Under the pieces are notes generated by a model, which had not been told where the DNA came from, made no database searches, and saw only the letters and a list, made by a program, of their open reading frames with translations. 64,000 bases of DNA from positions 91,046-155,045 of the forward strand of contig JACKHT010000006.1 of NCBI GenBank assembly GCA_020638855.1, in the 5' to 3' direction. The number at the start of each line of letters is the position of its first letter. The first letter of the stretch is position 1. The DNA is from Planctomycetota bacterium (GTDB taxonomy: Bacteria > Planctomycetota > UBA1135 > GCA-002686595). The position numbers were made by a program, and so were the translations under genes. Of the stretch, positions 29,460-38,165 are shown piece after piece.

Positions 29460-30557
29460 ATGCCCACAGCCTCCCCCCCCACCGCCCTGGTCCATGACCT
29501 ACAGCTGGCCGACCTAACGACCCGGCAGGTCTCGAGCCAGCTACGCCAGTGCCTCGCCCAGGGGGCCAAGCTCCAACCCGCGGGAGTGGGCCGTGAGGAC
29601 CCCGACGAGCTGCTCCGGCGTTATCCCGTGGGATCCGCTGTGCAGCTCTTTGGCGCGCACTTTTGGCTAGGCGATATGCGGCATGATGACTTCCTGAATT
29701 TCCTGGTGGCGTATGTGGGCCTGGAGGACGCCCGCGGCCGCATCCGATCGATCCACCCTCGGTTGTTCTACAAGGACTCCTCGCTGATGTGGCGGGTCGC
29801 TTCGCACTTCGTATCCAACGAGGACGAACATTGGATTGGCAAGGGAGACGTGCGTTGGGAGACACGGCCGGATGGGGAGTACCTCTCGTCGGCCGAAGAA
29901 ACCACCAACCTACCCTTCGAACTCCAAGGCGCGCTCGACCATGCGAGCCGCAAGAAAAAATCGCGTCGCGACCCCGAAGCCGTCCACTGGATTTTGCGCG
30001 AAGGGAGCAAGGACCGCACCCAGCCCTTTGCCGACTTTGTGCGCCCGCGGGCCAAGGCTGCCGAGCGCTTCCAAATCTACGGCGGGAAGCCGGTGGTTTC
30101 GTTCCGGAAGAAGGGTCAGCCCGCGACCATGACCTACGCCAAAGGCTTCGAACCGGACTTCGCCAAGGGCATCCTCGAAGTGCTCGAGGGCGGCAGTCGG
30201 CTCTACGGCGGGGCCCTCAAGAAGTACCGCATTCTGTCGAAGAACCGGCAAATCCAGTACCAATTCGTTGCCTCCCCCACCCACGTCTTTGTCAACCACC
30301 CGCAGACCCTGACCACCGAACTGACCACCTACGGAACTCGCACGCTCGATGTGATGGCCGACGACGACGCGTTCGTGCCGGGTTTTGAGTACCACTTCAT
30401 GGACGAAGCCACCGACCCGCCCACACTCCACAGCCAGATTCCCGAGGGCTACGTGGGCGTTGTGGGCGATCCGGATCCCGAGCGCGCAGATGCTTCGCCC
30501 TGGTTGGAGGCCTTGCCGATCGTCCAGCAATTCCGGCGGCAGGTCCTGCGGCAATGA
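29460..30557 (+). CDS. hypothetical cytoplasmic protein
   Basis: A 365-residue soluble protein with no signal peptide. Segments include LFGAHFWLGDMRHDDFLNFL, GRIRSIHPRLFYKDSSLMW, HFVSNEDEHWIGKGDVRWE and TYGTRTLDVMADDDAFVPGF. The chain is rich in charged and aromatic residues and looks globular, but I do not recognise a family or a catalytic motif. ATG 29460 is preferred to ATG 29301 because the first 53 residues of the longer form look untranslated. The TGA stop is the first element of a 13-bp tandem repeat array. Confidence 0.65.
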   Translation: MPTASPPTALVHDLQLADLTTRQVSSQLRQCLAQGAKLQPAGVGREDPDELLRRYPVGSAVQLFGAHFWLGDMRHDDFLNFLVAYVGLEDARGRIRSIHPRLFYKDSSLMWRVASHFVSNEDEHWIGKGDVRWETRPDGEYLSSAEETTNLPFELQGALDHASRKKKSRRDPEAVHWILREGSKDRTQPFADFVRPRAKAAERFQIYGGKPVVSFRKKGQPATMTYAKGFEPDFAKGILEVLEGGSRLYGGALKKYRILSKNRQIQYQFVASPTHVFVNHPQTLTTELTTYGTRTLDVMADDDAFVPGFEYHFMDEATDPPTLHSQIPEGYVGVVGDPDPERADASPWLEALPIVQQFRRQVLRQ

Positions 30558-30617
30558 GCTCGGGGGAGTGAGCTCGGGCAATGAGCCCGGGCAATGAGCT
30601 CGGGCAATGAGCCCGGG
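30552..30617. repeat. 13-bp tandem repeat array starting at a stop codon
   Basis: About five copies of CAATGAGCYCGGG (one is 14 bp) run from the end of the preceding gene. Each unit contains GAGCTC or GCCCGGGC, so the transcript can fold into several alternative hairpins and may end transcription. Confidence 0.75.
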
Positions 30618-30730
30618 CACTAGGACGCGCCCTACTGGGCCCCCATGCGCCTGGGATTGCGGAATGGCTGGGAGCACGCTAGTTTGCGGGTTAGACCCGA
30701 TTCCAACACCCCCAACCCATTTCGGACAAC

Positions 30731-31288
30731 ATGAAACGTTTGATCACCTGCTCGATAGTCGCCCTCGCCGGTTCGTTGGCAGTTACCACCGCGCTCTCGC
30801 TGGCTCCGCAAGAGTCGACGATGCCCAAACCGGCTGACCAGCACAAGATGCTCCACAAGAGCATTGGTACTTGGGAAGGCACCCTAACCATGTTCGTGCC
30901 CGGTCAGCCCGAAACGCCGATGCCCGCCCACGAAGTGGTCGAGGCCCATGGCCCCTTTTGGACCGCTTCGCACTTCGCCTGCGACATGGGTGGCATGCAG
31001 TTCGAGGGCTTCGGCAGCATGGGCTACGACACGACCAAGGAGAAGTTCATCGGCACCTGGATCGACAACATGTCCACTTCCCTGACCTTGATGGAAGGCG
31101 ACTTCGACAAAGAAACCGGGCTCTTGACCATGCGCTGGGAGGGCCCGGATATGACTGGCAAAATGGTGCCCAACCGTTCGGAAGGCACGTTCCACGAAGA
31201 TAGCTACGAGATGCGTTTCTTCATGGGCGATGAACCTTCGATGACGATCTCCATGAAGCGCAAGGCGCCTGAAAAGGGCGCCAAGTAG
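30731..31288 (+). CDS. DUF1579 family exported protein
   Basis: A 185-residue protein with signal peptide (residues 1-24). The domain has the DUF1579 order: HKMLHKSIGTWEGTLTMFVP, then FACDMGGMQFEGFGSMGYD, FIGTWIDNMSTSLTLMEGD and a final strand MTISMKRK. The family is a lipocalin-like beta barrel of unknown function, often periplasmic. It stands alone and is closed by a hairpin. Confidence 0.85.
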   Translation: MKRLITCSIVALAGSLAVTTALSLAPQESTMPKPADQHKMLHKSIGTWEGTLTMFVPGQPETPMPAHEVVEAHGPFWTASHFACDMGGMQFEGFGSMGYDTTKEKFIGTWIDNMSTSLTLMEGDFDKETGLLTMRWEGPDMTGKMVPNRSEGTFHEDSYEMRFFMGDEPSMTISMKRKAPEKGAK

Positions 31289-31304
31289 CCTACGGTAGGA
31301 CCAG

Positions 31305-31341
31305 GAAGGGGGCGGCTATCCATCGGGGTGGCCGCCCCTTC
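31305..31341. terminator. hairpin between convergent genes
   Basis: GGGCGGC (31310-31316) pairs with GCCGCCC (31331-31337), and GAAGG/CCTTC with a one-base bulge extends the stem. It lies between the DUF1579 and VOC genes. Confidence 0.55.
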
Positions 31342-31353
31342 GCATACAGGGGC

Positions 31354-31725
31354 CTAGCGGTGCTGGTCGATCAGGATGGTGTTGCCGTCGGGATCGGTGA
31401 TCACGAAGTGCGCGGGACCCTGCGGCGTATCGGCCACGTTGGAGGCCACGGGTGCGATGCCTTGGGAATCGCATTGCCGTTGCAGTTCGCGCACATCGGT
31501 AAAACTCTTCAACTCCTGCGCCTTGTGATCCCAACCCGGATTGAAGGTCAAGATGTTGTTCTCGAACATGCCCTGGAACAACCCGATCAAAGTCGTTCCG
31601 TTGCGCAGGATGAGGTAGTGCTGGCCATCGCCGCCCATCTGCTCAAATCCGAGTTTGGCGTAGAAGTCCCGCGAAGCGGCCAGATCCTTGACCGCCAGGC
31701 TGATGGAAAAAGCTCCTAGATTCAT
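31354..31725 (-). CDS. VOC family protein (glyoxalase/bleomycin-resistance fold)
   Basis: A 123-residue single-domain VOC protein: FSISLAVKDLAASRDFYAKL at the start, LGFEQMGGDGQHYLIL, and the final strand HFVITDPDGNTILIDQHR. These are typical of the small VOC proteins with two beta-alpha-beta-beta-beta units. Substrate unknown. The gene is divergent from the DUF1801 gene 95 bp away. Confidence 0.88.
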   Translation of the reverse strand: MNLGAFSISLAVKDLAASRDFYAKLGFEQMGGDGQHYLILRNGTTLIGLFQGMFENNILTFNPGWDHKAQELKSFTDVRELQRQCDSQGIAPVASNVADTPQGPAHFVITDPDGNTILIDQHR

Positions 31726-31820
31726 GGCCCGAGGATAAGGGCAGGTTCATTCGGTGCCCAGAGTTTCGGGGGTTGGATTCGGGGATATCGGCCCAGATCG
31801 GGCTCTGGTACCTTTCCAAC

Positions 31821-32501
31821 ATGCAAAGCCAAGCCAAAACCGTGGCCGACTACCTGGCCGGATTGCCCGAAGATCGCCGTCACGCTCTCGAACAAGTACG
31901 CAAAGTCATCCAGCAAAACCTCGGCAAGGGGTTCGAGGAAGGCATGCAGTACGGCATGATCGGCTATTACGTGCCCCACTCGATCTACCCTGCGGGCTAC
32001 CACTGCAAACCGAGTGAACCCCTTCCGTTCGCAAGTTTGGCGGCGCAGAAGAACCACTTGGCCTTCTACGCGATGTTCCTCTACCAAAACGGGCAGGAAC
32101 TGGAGCGCTTTGTGAAGGAATGGAAGGCTACCGGCAAGAAGCTCGATATGGGCAAGGCTTGCGTGCGCTTCAAGAAGCTCGAAGACGTCCCGTTGGAGGT
32201 CATCGGCCGGGCGGTGGGGCGTATCGGTTGCAACGCATTCGTTGCCGCGTACGAAAGCATGCTGGGGCCCAAGGGCAAACCCATTTCCTTGGGAAAGCCG
32301 ACGAGTAGCACCAAACAGGTCGCAACCGAAAAGTCCAACTCCAAAAAGTCCAACTCCAAGAAATCAGCGCTGAAGAAGGCCGCGGCCGCCAAGAAGCCGT
32401 CCACCGCGCAAGCTGCTGCAGGTAGCCAAGCGGGGTCGCGTAGGGCTGCCACCAAAAAGCCCGCAGCAAACAGGCCCGCTGCCAAGAAGCCTGCACGCTG
32501 A
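31821..32501 (+). CDS. DUF1801 protein with histone H1-like tail
   Basis: A 226-residue protein. Residues 1-150 match DUF1801 (YdhG/YjdI-like): VADYLAGLPEDRRHALEQVR, GFEEGMQYGMIGYYVPHS, HLAFYAMFLYQNGQELERF and GKACVRFKKLEDVPLEVIGR. From about 158 the chain is almost only Lys, Ala, Ser and Pro with KKS, AAKKP and KKPA units, like the basic tails of bacterial H1-like proteins. Such a tail suggests DNA or RNA binding. ATG 31821 is chosen over an upstream start at 31773. Five bases separate it from the convergent HEAT-protein gene. Confidence 0.85.
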   Translation: MQSQAKTVADYLAGLPEDRRHALEQVRKVIQQNLGKGFEEGMQYGMIGYYVPHSIYPAGYHCKPSEPLPFASLAAQKNHLAFYAMFLYQNGQELERFVKEWKATGKKLDMGKACVRFKKLEDVPLEVIGRAVGRIGCNAFVAAYESMLGPKGKPISLGKPTSSTKQVATEKSNSKKSNSKKSALKKAAAAKKPSTAQAAAGSQAGSRRAATKKPAANRPAAKKPAR

Positions 32502-32506
32502 TTCGC

Positions 32507-34852
32507 TCAATCCCCGCGTAACCGCTTCTCGCGCACAAAGTTGGTGAGCAAGCGGAACGCGCTCAAATCATCGACCTCCTTGGCCGCATCGGTGCGGCTC
32601 TTCCACCACTTGGCCTTGACGTTGTCGCGCAGGGTGGCGATCGACATGCCCATGTGATCGATCGCATAGGCCTGCAACTCCTCGGGCTTCTTGAGCTCGG
32701 TAGCGGACTCCAGCCCCTGCAACTCAAAGTGGTTGACCGAGTCCAACACGGTCCCGTGCCCCACGCGGAACCAAGCCGCCATTTCTCCGCTCCCGTGCCG
32801 CTCAGCGGCTTCGGGGCTGTCGATCAATACCTCAGCGCGCAGCGGATCCATGACCTCGATCAGGTGCGCCCCCTCTAGGCTGTAGATCGGCACGCTGCCC
32901 CCAGCAAACACGCCGTTCAGGAACGTGCTGTTGGCGCTGGCCGGCGTGGTTTGGACGCGGTCGAGCACTTCGTGCCCAGTGCGGAACGTGCGCAGGTGCC
33001 CAGGGAACGCTCGGCTGGTGGTGTAGGTGAGCGACCAGCAGGATGTGAACAAGGCTCCCCCCATGCGCACGTACCACTGCACTACCGGAACATCGCTGTT
33101 GGCGATTTCCCCGGTGCAACCCACGATCAAGATCGCCATCGGGTGCAAACCCGCGGATTCAAGCTGACCCGCCTCCACCTTGCGGTACTGGATGTGCAGA
33201 CGATCGAGCACCGCTTCGATGTGGTCCCCTCGCCCGGGGACGACAACCACGTCGAGCCCCGAATAGATCAACGAGTCGGGCACCTGGTAGCCGTACTTCT
33301 CGTGGCTACGCAGCTGCAATTCGCGCTGGCGCAACGAATCCTTGTCCTTGTGGTGGCTCCACCAATCCGCCCAGCCGTTGGGCGGCATGCCTTGGCCTTC
33401 CCGCCCGGCCAAGCGCTGCAAACCCCAGTTGGCGGTGAGCGCCACCGAGGCGTTGGCGTCTTCGGTCATCTTCATCAAGGCCTCGAACGACTCGTCGGTC
33501 GCCAAGTGCATCAGCCCCGTTGCCACGGCTCCGCGGATGCGCCAATCGGGATGGGCCTGTTGAGCGCTGAGCGCGGCCAAGGCCTGGGGACCGCGGGCTT
33601 TGCCGATGGCCACCAAAGCGCACGCCAGGCCTTCCGGCCCGCCATTCTTCGAAACGTGGCTCAAAGCGTCCTCTCCGCCCGCCAACTCGGGACGGGCCAG
33701 CACTACCGCCAAGGCTTCGAGCGTGGCCGCGTCCTCTTGGTTCGCAACCGCCGCGACCAAGGCTTTGGTTGCAGCTTCGTGCTCCCAACCCGACAGGGCT
33801 TGCCAAGTTTGTGCCAGGACGGTCACTCCGCTGGGGCTGCGTTCGGCAGCCAACTGCTCGGCTAGGTAATCCATGGTAGCTGGCAAGCGCACGCTGGCGA
33901 GGGCCCGGTAGGCCATGGCGCGGACCGTTGCATCGGCCGAAGTGCCAAGCGCCTGAATCTCGGCCAAAGCCAGCTCGGGGGTCAACACCGGGGCATCGCC
34001 TTGAAGCCCCCACTCGACGAAGCGCGCGCGGTAGGCACCACCGGGCGCTTGCTTGCCCAGGGGCGCGTCGATCGCCGCGCGCAGGGTTGCCTCGCGCTCC
34101 TCCCCCGCGGGCACGGCCCCCAGGCAAGCCACGAGCGCCCGCACCAAGCGGCGAGCCACGACGGGGTTGTGGTTGCCCTCTGCCATCATGCGCACCAGCG
34201 CGGGGATGCATTCGGGGGATGGAGTGGCGGCCAAGGCTTCGGCGGCGCCGCATTGCACCAGCAAGCGCTCGGAACCCATCAACGCTTCGAAGATGGCCGG
34301 TTTTTCCGCCGGGGCGGCGCAGCTAAGCCAAGCCAGAGCTGCCAAGGGCCGCAGCTCTTCTTCCTTCTTGTGTTGGAAGAGCTTCTCCAGCCCTTCGACA
34401 TCCTCGGGCAGCGCCCCGAATCGCGCGAGCAAGGCCATGGCCCGGACCACTTCGCCCTTCGATTTGGACGAGAGCTTTTTGGAGAGCGATTTGGCCGCCT
34501 CGGGCCCGTCGAGCTTGGCTAGGCTCTGCGCCGCTGCTTCGCGCAACGACCGCAAGGGCCCTTCCAGGCAGAGATCCAAGAGCGGCTTCATCGCCGTCCG
34601 ATCGCCGTGTTGGCCCAAGCCGACGATGACGGCCTGCATGACTCCCCAATCGTCGTCATCGAGGGCCTTGAGCAGCCACGCTGCCGCCTTTTCTCCACCG
34701 TCTTTGGTCAGTTGCTCGACCGCATCCTGACGCACCACCGGATCCTTGTCTTTGAGTCGCTTGTCGGGCAGCTGGGCGGCTTGCAAGCAAGGCTGGGTGC
34801 TTGCGAGCACGAGGGCGGGGATCAAGAAGAGGCGCAACGTGTCAGATTTCAT
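32507..34852 (-). CDS. exported HEAT-repeat protein with C-terminal GATase-like domain
   Basis: A 781-residue protein with signal peptide (LRLFLIPALVLASTQPCLQA). Residues about 30-520 form HEAT repeats, for example KDPVVRQDAVEQLTKDGGEK, DWGVMQAVIVGLGQHGDRTA and HPDWRIRGAVATGLMHLATD. The last 220 residues (SGLDVVVVPGRGDHIEAVL, HPMAILIVGCTGEIANSDVP, VVQWYVRMGGALFTSCW) look like a class I glutamine amidotransferase-like fold with a Cys in the GCTG turn; whether it is catalytic is unclear. The frame stays open to 35617 upstream but the signal peptide fixes ATG 34852. The role may be scaffolding at the cell surface. Confidence 0.75.
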   Translation of the reverse strand: MKSDTLRLFLIPALVLASTQPCLQAAQLPDKRLKDKDPVVRQDAVEQLTKDGGEKAAAWLLKALDDDDWGVMQAVIVGLGQHGDRTAMKPLLDLCLEGPLRSLREAAAQSLAKLDGPEAAKSLSKKLSSKSKGEVVRAMALLARFGALPEDVEGLEKLFQHKKEEELRPLAALAWLSCAAPAEKPAIFEALMGSERLLVQCGAAEALAATPSPECIPALVRMMAEGNHNPVVARRLVRALVACLGAVPAGEEREATLRAAIDAPLGKQAPGGAYRARFVEWGLQGDAPVLTPELALAEIQALGTSADATVRAMAYRALASVRLPATMDYLAEQLAAERSPSGVTVLAQTWQALSGWEHEAATKALVAAVANQEDAATLEALAVVLARPELAGGEDALSHVSKNGGPEGLACALVAIGKARGPQALAALSAQQAHPDWRIRGAVATGLMHLATDESFEALMKMTEDANASVALTANWGLQRLAGREGQGMPPNGWADWWSHHKDKDSLRQRELQLRSHEKYGYQVPDSLIYSGLDVVVVPGRGDHIEAVLDRLHIQYRKVEAGQLESAGLHPMAILIVGCTGEIANSDVPVVQWYVRMGGALFTSCWSLTYTTSRAFPGHLRTFRTGHEVLDRVQTTPASANSTFLNGVFAGGSVPIYSLEGAHLIEVMDPLRAEVLIDSPEAAERHGSGEMAAWFRVGHGTVLDSVNHFELQGLESATELKKPEELQAYAIDHMGMSIATLRDNVKAKWWKSRTDAAKEVDDLSAFRLLTNFVREKRLRGD

Positions 34853-35137
34853 GCCATTCTCCGGGGCCGGGTGGCCGTTCGGCCTGGTTCGTGCCAGGGA
34901 TTGGTTCGAGCGGACCGCGCCCCCTACCCGTTGGGCGAGGCTCGGCCTTGAACCAGTATGGGTGGATCGACATGGAGTGACCACCCAAGCTTCACGGAAG
35001 CGTCCGCGGCGCGGATGCTCTCGGCTGCCCAGCGCAGGTAGGAACCCCGAGAATGCCGAAGGATCCGCGCAATCGGAGCCATTCGGGGCTATGCTCCCGC
35101 GCCCCTGGAAGTTGCGTTCCAGCGCACCCCCACTCCC

Positions 35138-36163
35138 ATGAATCTCCCCGTTCCCGCCCCCGAAGGTCCCCTCGAACCGCCGACCTTGGAGGAGATCCGT
35201 GCCCAGCACGACGCGCTGTCGCGGCTCGTGCTGCGCACGCCCCTGTGGCCGTGGCGCGGACGCAGCGCGGACCACCTGCTCGACCGGGGCACCCAGGCTT
35301 CGATCAAACTGGAGCTTTTCCAGCACGCGGGCAGCTTCAAGGCACGCGGGGCTTTGACGGCGATTGGAGCGTTGGACCCGGCAGCCATGGCCAACGGGGT
35401 GGTTGCGGTCAGCCAAGGCAACCATGCCATGGCGGTGAGCTTTGCTGCGGGGGTGCTCGGGACCTCCGCCAAGGTCATCATGCCCACCACGGCGAGCACC
35501 GCACGCCGCATGGGTTGCGTGAACTACGGCGCGGAAGTGCTCTTGGCCGAAGACATGAACGATGCTTTCGCCAAGGCTAGCGAACTCGTGAAGAGCGAAG
35601 GTCGCACGCTGATCCACCCCTACGAAGGGCCGCGCATCGCCTTGGGGACCGCGACCTTAGGGTTGGAAATCGCCGAGCAAATGCCCGATTTGGAGGCGAT
35701 CGTGATTCCTGTGGGTGGCGGTGGATTGGCAGCGGGGGTGGCCTGCGCCATCAAGCAAATGCTGCCGGGTACTTTGGCGTTCGGTGTCGAGCCCTTTGGC
35801 GCGGACAGCCTGTACCGCAGCTTCCAGACCGGGAAGTGCGAATCGATTCCCGCCGTGACGACGATCGCCGACAGTTTGGGTGCGCCCCATGCAGCCCCCT
35901 ATTCGTTTGGTCTGTGCCGCAAGTACCTCGACGACGTGGTGCGGGTGCAAGACGACGAAATCCGGCGCGCCATGGCCCTCATGTTCCGCCACCTCAAGCT
36001 GGCGGTCGAGCCGGCGGGCGCAACCGCCATGGCGGGGCTGTTGGGTCCGTTGCACGCCCGACTGGCAGGCTTGCGTGTGTGCGTCATCGCCTGCGGTACC
36101 AACATCGACTCGGTCAGCTACACGCGCGAGTTGCAACGCGGGTTTGATTTGCTCGGAGATTGA
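35138..36163 (+). CDS. PLP-dependent serine/threonine dehydratase
   Basis: A 341-residue fold-type II PLP enzyme that deaminates threonine or serine to the 2-oxo acid. HAGSFKARGA places the Schiff-base Lys at residue 68. VSQGNHAMAVSFAA is the substrate loop, and IPVGGGGLAAGVA the phosphate-binding glycine loop. There is no C-terminal ACT regulatory domain, so it resembles the short catabolic type or a racemase/dehydratase rather than full-length IlvA. It is a single gene, divergent from the HEAT-protein gene. Confidence 0.88.
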   Translation: MNLPVPAPEGPLEPPTLEEIRAQHDALSRLVLRTPLWPWRGRSADHLLDRGTQASIKLELFQHAGSFKARGALTAIGALDPAAMANGVVAVSQGNHAMAVSFAAGVLGTSAKVIMPTTASTARRMGCVNYGAEVLLAEDMNDAFAKASELVKSEGRTLIHPYEGPRIALGTATLGLEIAEQMPDLEAIVIPVGGGGLAAGVACAIKQMLPGTLAFGVEPFGADSLYRSFQTGKCESIPAVTTIADSLGAPHAAPYSFGLCRKYLDDVVRVQDDEIRRAMALMFRHLKLAVEPAGATAMAGLLGPLHARLAGLRVCVIACGTNIDSVSYTRELQRGFDLLGD

Positions 36164-36372
36164 CCGCCGGGTCAGGAACGCCTCGCGGGAAGTAGAGCGG
36201 CGCTTCCACCCCCTTTGGGCACCGCTTCTCGGGACACAGAAAATCCGCTGGGATGGTCCTTGCACCCCCAAGGTCTAGTGGATAACCTCCGCCAGACCAC
36301 TACGGAATGGGTTCTCCACCCCTCGCGGGGACTTCCCAGTGGCCTCCCCCCCTCCCGTACGCCAGCGCTGCC

Positions 36373-37371
36373 ATGATCCTTGACCCCGGCTTCGACCTGA
36401 CCCTACGGCCCATGAAGTACCCGGTCTTCTACGACATGTACCGGGATGCCATCAAGAACACCTGGACCGTGGAAGAGGTCGATTTTTCGACCGACACGAT
36501 CGACCTGGACAAGCGTCTCCTGCCCTCGGAACGCCACCTGATCCACCGCTTGGTGGCCTTCTTTGCGACCGGGGACTCGATCGTTTCGAACAACCTGGTG
36601 TTGTCGCTGTACAAGCACATCAACTCGCCCGAGGCGCGCATGTACCTGTCGCGGCAGTTGTACGAGGAAGCGCTGCACGTGCAGTTCTACCTGACGCTGC
36701 TCGACACCTACATCCCGGACCACAAGGAACGCGAACAGGCCTTTGCGGCGGTGCACAACATCCCGTCGATCAAGCGCAAAGCCGACTTCTGCTTCCAGTG
36801 GATCGATTCGGTCAGCGGGTTGGCCAGCACCGAAACGCGCGAGGGCAAGCGCCAATTCCTGCTCAACCTGATCTGCTTCGCGGCGTGCATCGAGGGCTTG
36901 TTCTTCTTTGCGGCGTTCGCCTACGTCTACTTCCTGCGCAGCAAGGGTTTGCTCAACGGCCTCGCTTCGGGCACCAACTGGGTGTTCCGCGACGAAAGTT
37001 GCCACATGGCCTTCGCCTACGAGGTCGTGCGCACGGTGCGCGAGGAAGACCCCTCGCTGTTCGACGAGGATTTGGCCCAACAGGTCAATGCCATGATCGA
37101 AGACGCCGTCGAGTGCGAGATGCAGTTTGCCGAGGACTTGTTGCAAGGCGGTGTGCCCGGCATGAGCCTTCATGACATGCGCCAATACCTCGAATTTGTC
37201 GCCGATCAGCGCCTGGCCAACCTCGAGTTGCCCAAGCGCTACGGGTCGAAGAATCCCTTCGGCTTCATGGACCTGCAAGACGTGCAGGAACTCTCCAACT
37301 TCTTCGAACGTCGGGTTTCGGCCTACCAGGTTTCGGTGACCGGCGACGTTTCCTTCGACGAGGCCTTCTAG
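36373..37371 (+). CDS. nrdB: ribonucleoside-diphosphate reductase, class I small subunit
   Basis: A 332-residue R2 protein that houses the di-iron/tyrosyl-radical cofactor used by NrdA to make deoxyribonucleotides. The metal ligands can be placed: Asp68 (ATGDSIV), Glu99 and His102 (EEALHVQFY), Glu174 (ACIEG), Glu208 and His211 (RDESCHMAF). The radical Tyr is Tyr106, four residues after His102, so it is a normal tyrosyl-type R2 and not the Phe-containing Chlamydia type. ATG 36373 begins the conserved chain. No large-subunit gene is in the window, so nrdA must be elsewhere. It is closed by a strong terminator. Confidence 0.94.
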   Translation: MILDPGFDLTLRPMKYPVFYDMYRDAIKNTWTVEEVDFSTDTIDLDKRLLPSERHLIHRLVAFFATGDSIVSNNLVLSLYKHINSPEARMYLSRQLYEEALHVQFYLTLLDTYIPDHKEREQAFAAVHNIPSIKRKADFCFQWIDSVSGLASTETREGKRQFLLNLICFAACIEGLFFFAAFAYVYFLRSKGLLNGLASGTNWVFRDESCHMAFAYEVVRTVREEDPSLFDEDLAQQVNAMIEDAVECEMQFAEDLLQGGVPGMSLHDMRQYLEFVADQRLANLELPKRYGSKNPFGFMDLQDVQELSNFFERRVSAYQVSVTGDVSFDEAF

Positions 37372-37470
37372 GCCCGCCATTCAGCCGCGTTATCGCCCCA
37401 GGCACGAAATACCACTCAAGGGACTAGCGGACACTCCGCGGGCCGCCGCACACGGCCCTAAGAACGCGGC

Positions 37471-37506
37471 GAGGGCGATCAGCTACGGCTGGTCGCCCTC
37501 CTTTTT
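37471..37506 (+). terminator. intrinsic terminator with UACG tetraloop
   Basis: GAGGGCGATCAGC (37471-37483) pairs with GCTGGTCGCCCTC (37488-37500), one G-U pair, closing a C(UACG)G loop of the extra-stable UNCG class. CTTTTT follows. It ends the nrdB transcript 100 bp after the stop codon. Confidence 0.9.
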
Positions 37507-37589
37507 GGGGGTCCTTCGTAGGCCTTGGGTAGAATGACCCGCCTAGCCCTTCCCGCGGCACCACCCTTTGATAGCGTGGCCTTGCCCCC

Positions 37590-38165
37590 ATGCATCCCCC
37601 AGCCCCCACGCCCATGGACTTCGAGTCCCAGCGCTTCCCCGTTGGATCCTTCCGCTGTCCGATCGAGATCACCGGCGAGCACATCGCGCGCTGGATCGGG
37701 GTGTTGGATGGCTTCCCCAAGCGGCTCGAAGCCGAAGTACGCCCGCTGCGAACCGAGCAGCTGGGCTGGACCTACCGTAGCGGCGGCTGGACCATCCGCC
37801 AGGTGGTGCACCACCTCGCCGACAGCCACATGAATTCGCTGGTGCGCTTCAAGCTGGCCTTGACCGAAGACAAACCCACCATCCGCCCCTACCAAGAAGA
37901 TCGGTTCGCGTTGCTCCCCGACGCGCGCTCGAACGACTTGTCGGGCTCGCTGGACATCCTGCGAGGGGTGCACCAACGCTGGGTGCACATGCTGCGCGAA
38001 CTCGATCCGCGCGATTTTTCGCGCAGCTTCCACCATCCCGAAAGCGACCGCGAGATCACCCTCGACGAAAACACCGGGCTCTACGCGTGGCATTGCGACC
38101 ACCACCTGCAGCACATCCGCCATGCCGTCGCCTTGGGGGGACCCAAGACGCAGGGTTCCCGCTGA
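37590..38165 (+). CDS. YfiT/DinB-type metal-dependent protein
   Basis: A 191-residue four-helix-bundle protein of the DinB/YfiT group (putative metal-dependent hydrolases or bacillithiol-type transferases). Markers are GGWTIRQVVHHLADSHMNSL with the first His ligand, the DILRGVHQRWVHMLREL helix and WHCDHHLQHIRHAV with the remaining His ligands. ATG 37590 is used; ATG 37614 is possible. Its TGA stop directly abuts the stop of the convergent B3/B4 gene. Confidence 0.88.
   Translation: MHPPAPTPMDFESQRFPVGSFRCPIEITGEHIARWIGVLDGFPKRLEAEVRPLRTEQLGWTYRSGGWTIRQVVHHLADSHMNSLVRFKLALTEDKPTIRPYQEDRFALLPDARSNDLSGSLDILRGVHQRWVHMLRELDPRDFSRSFHHPESDREITLDENTGLYAWHCDHHLQHIRHAVALGGPKTQGSR

Noticed and set aside
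36270..36300. GTCTAGTGGAT text resembling a tRNA D-arm
   Set aside because: No acceptor, anticodon or T-arm follows at the required distances.
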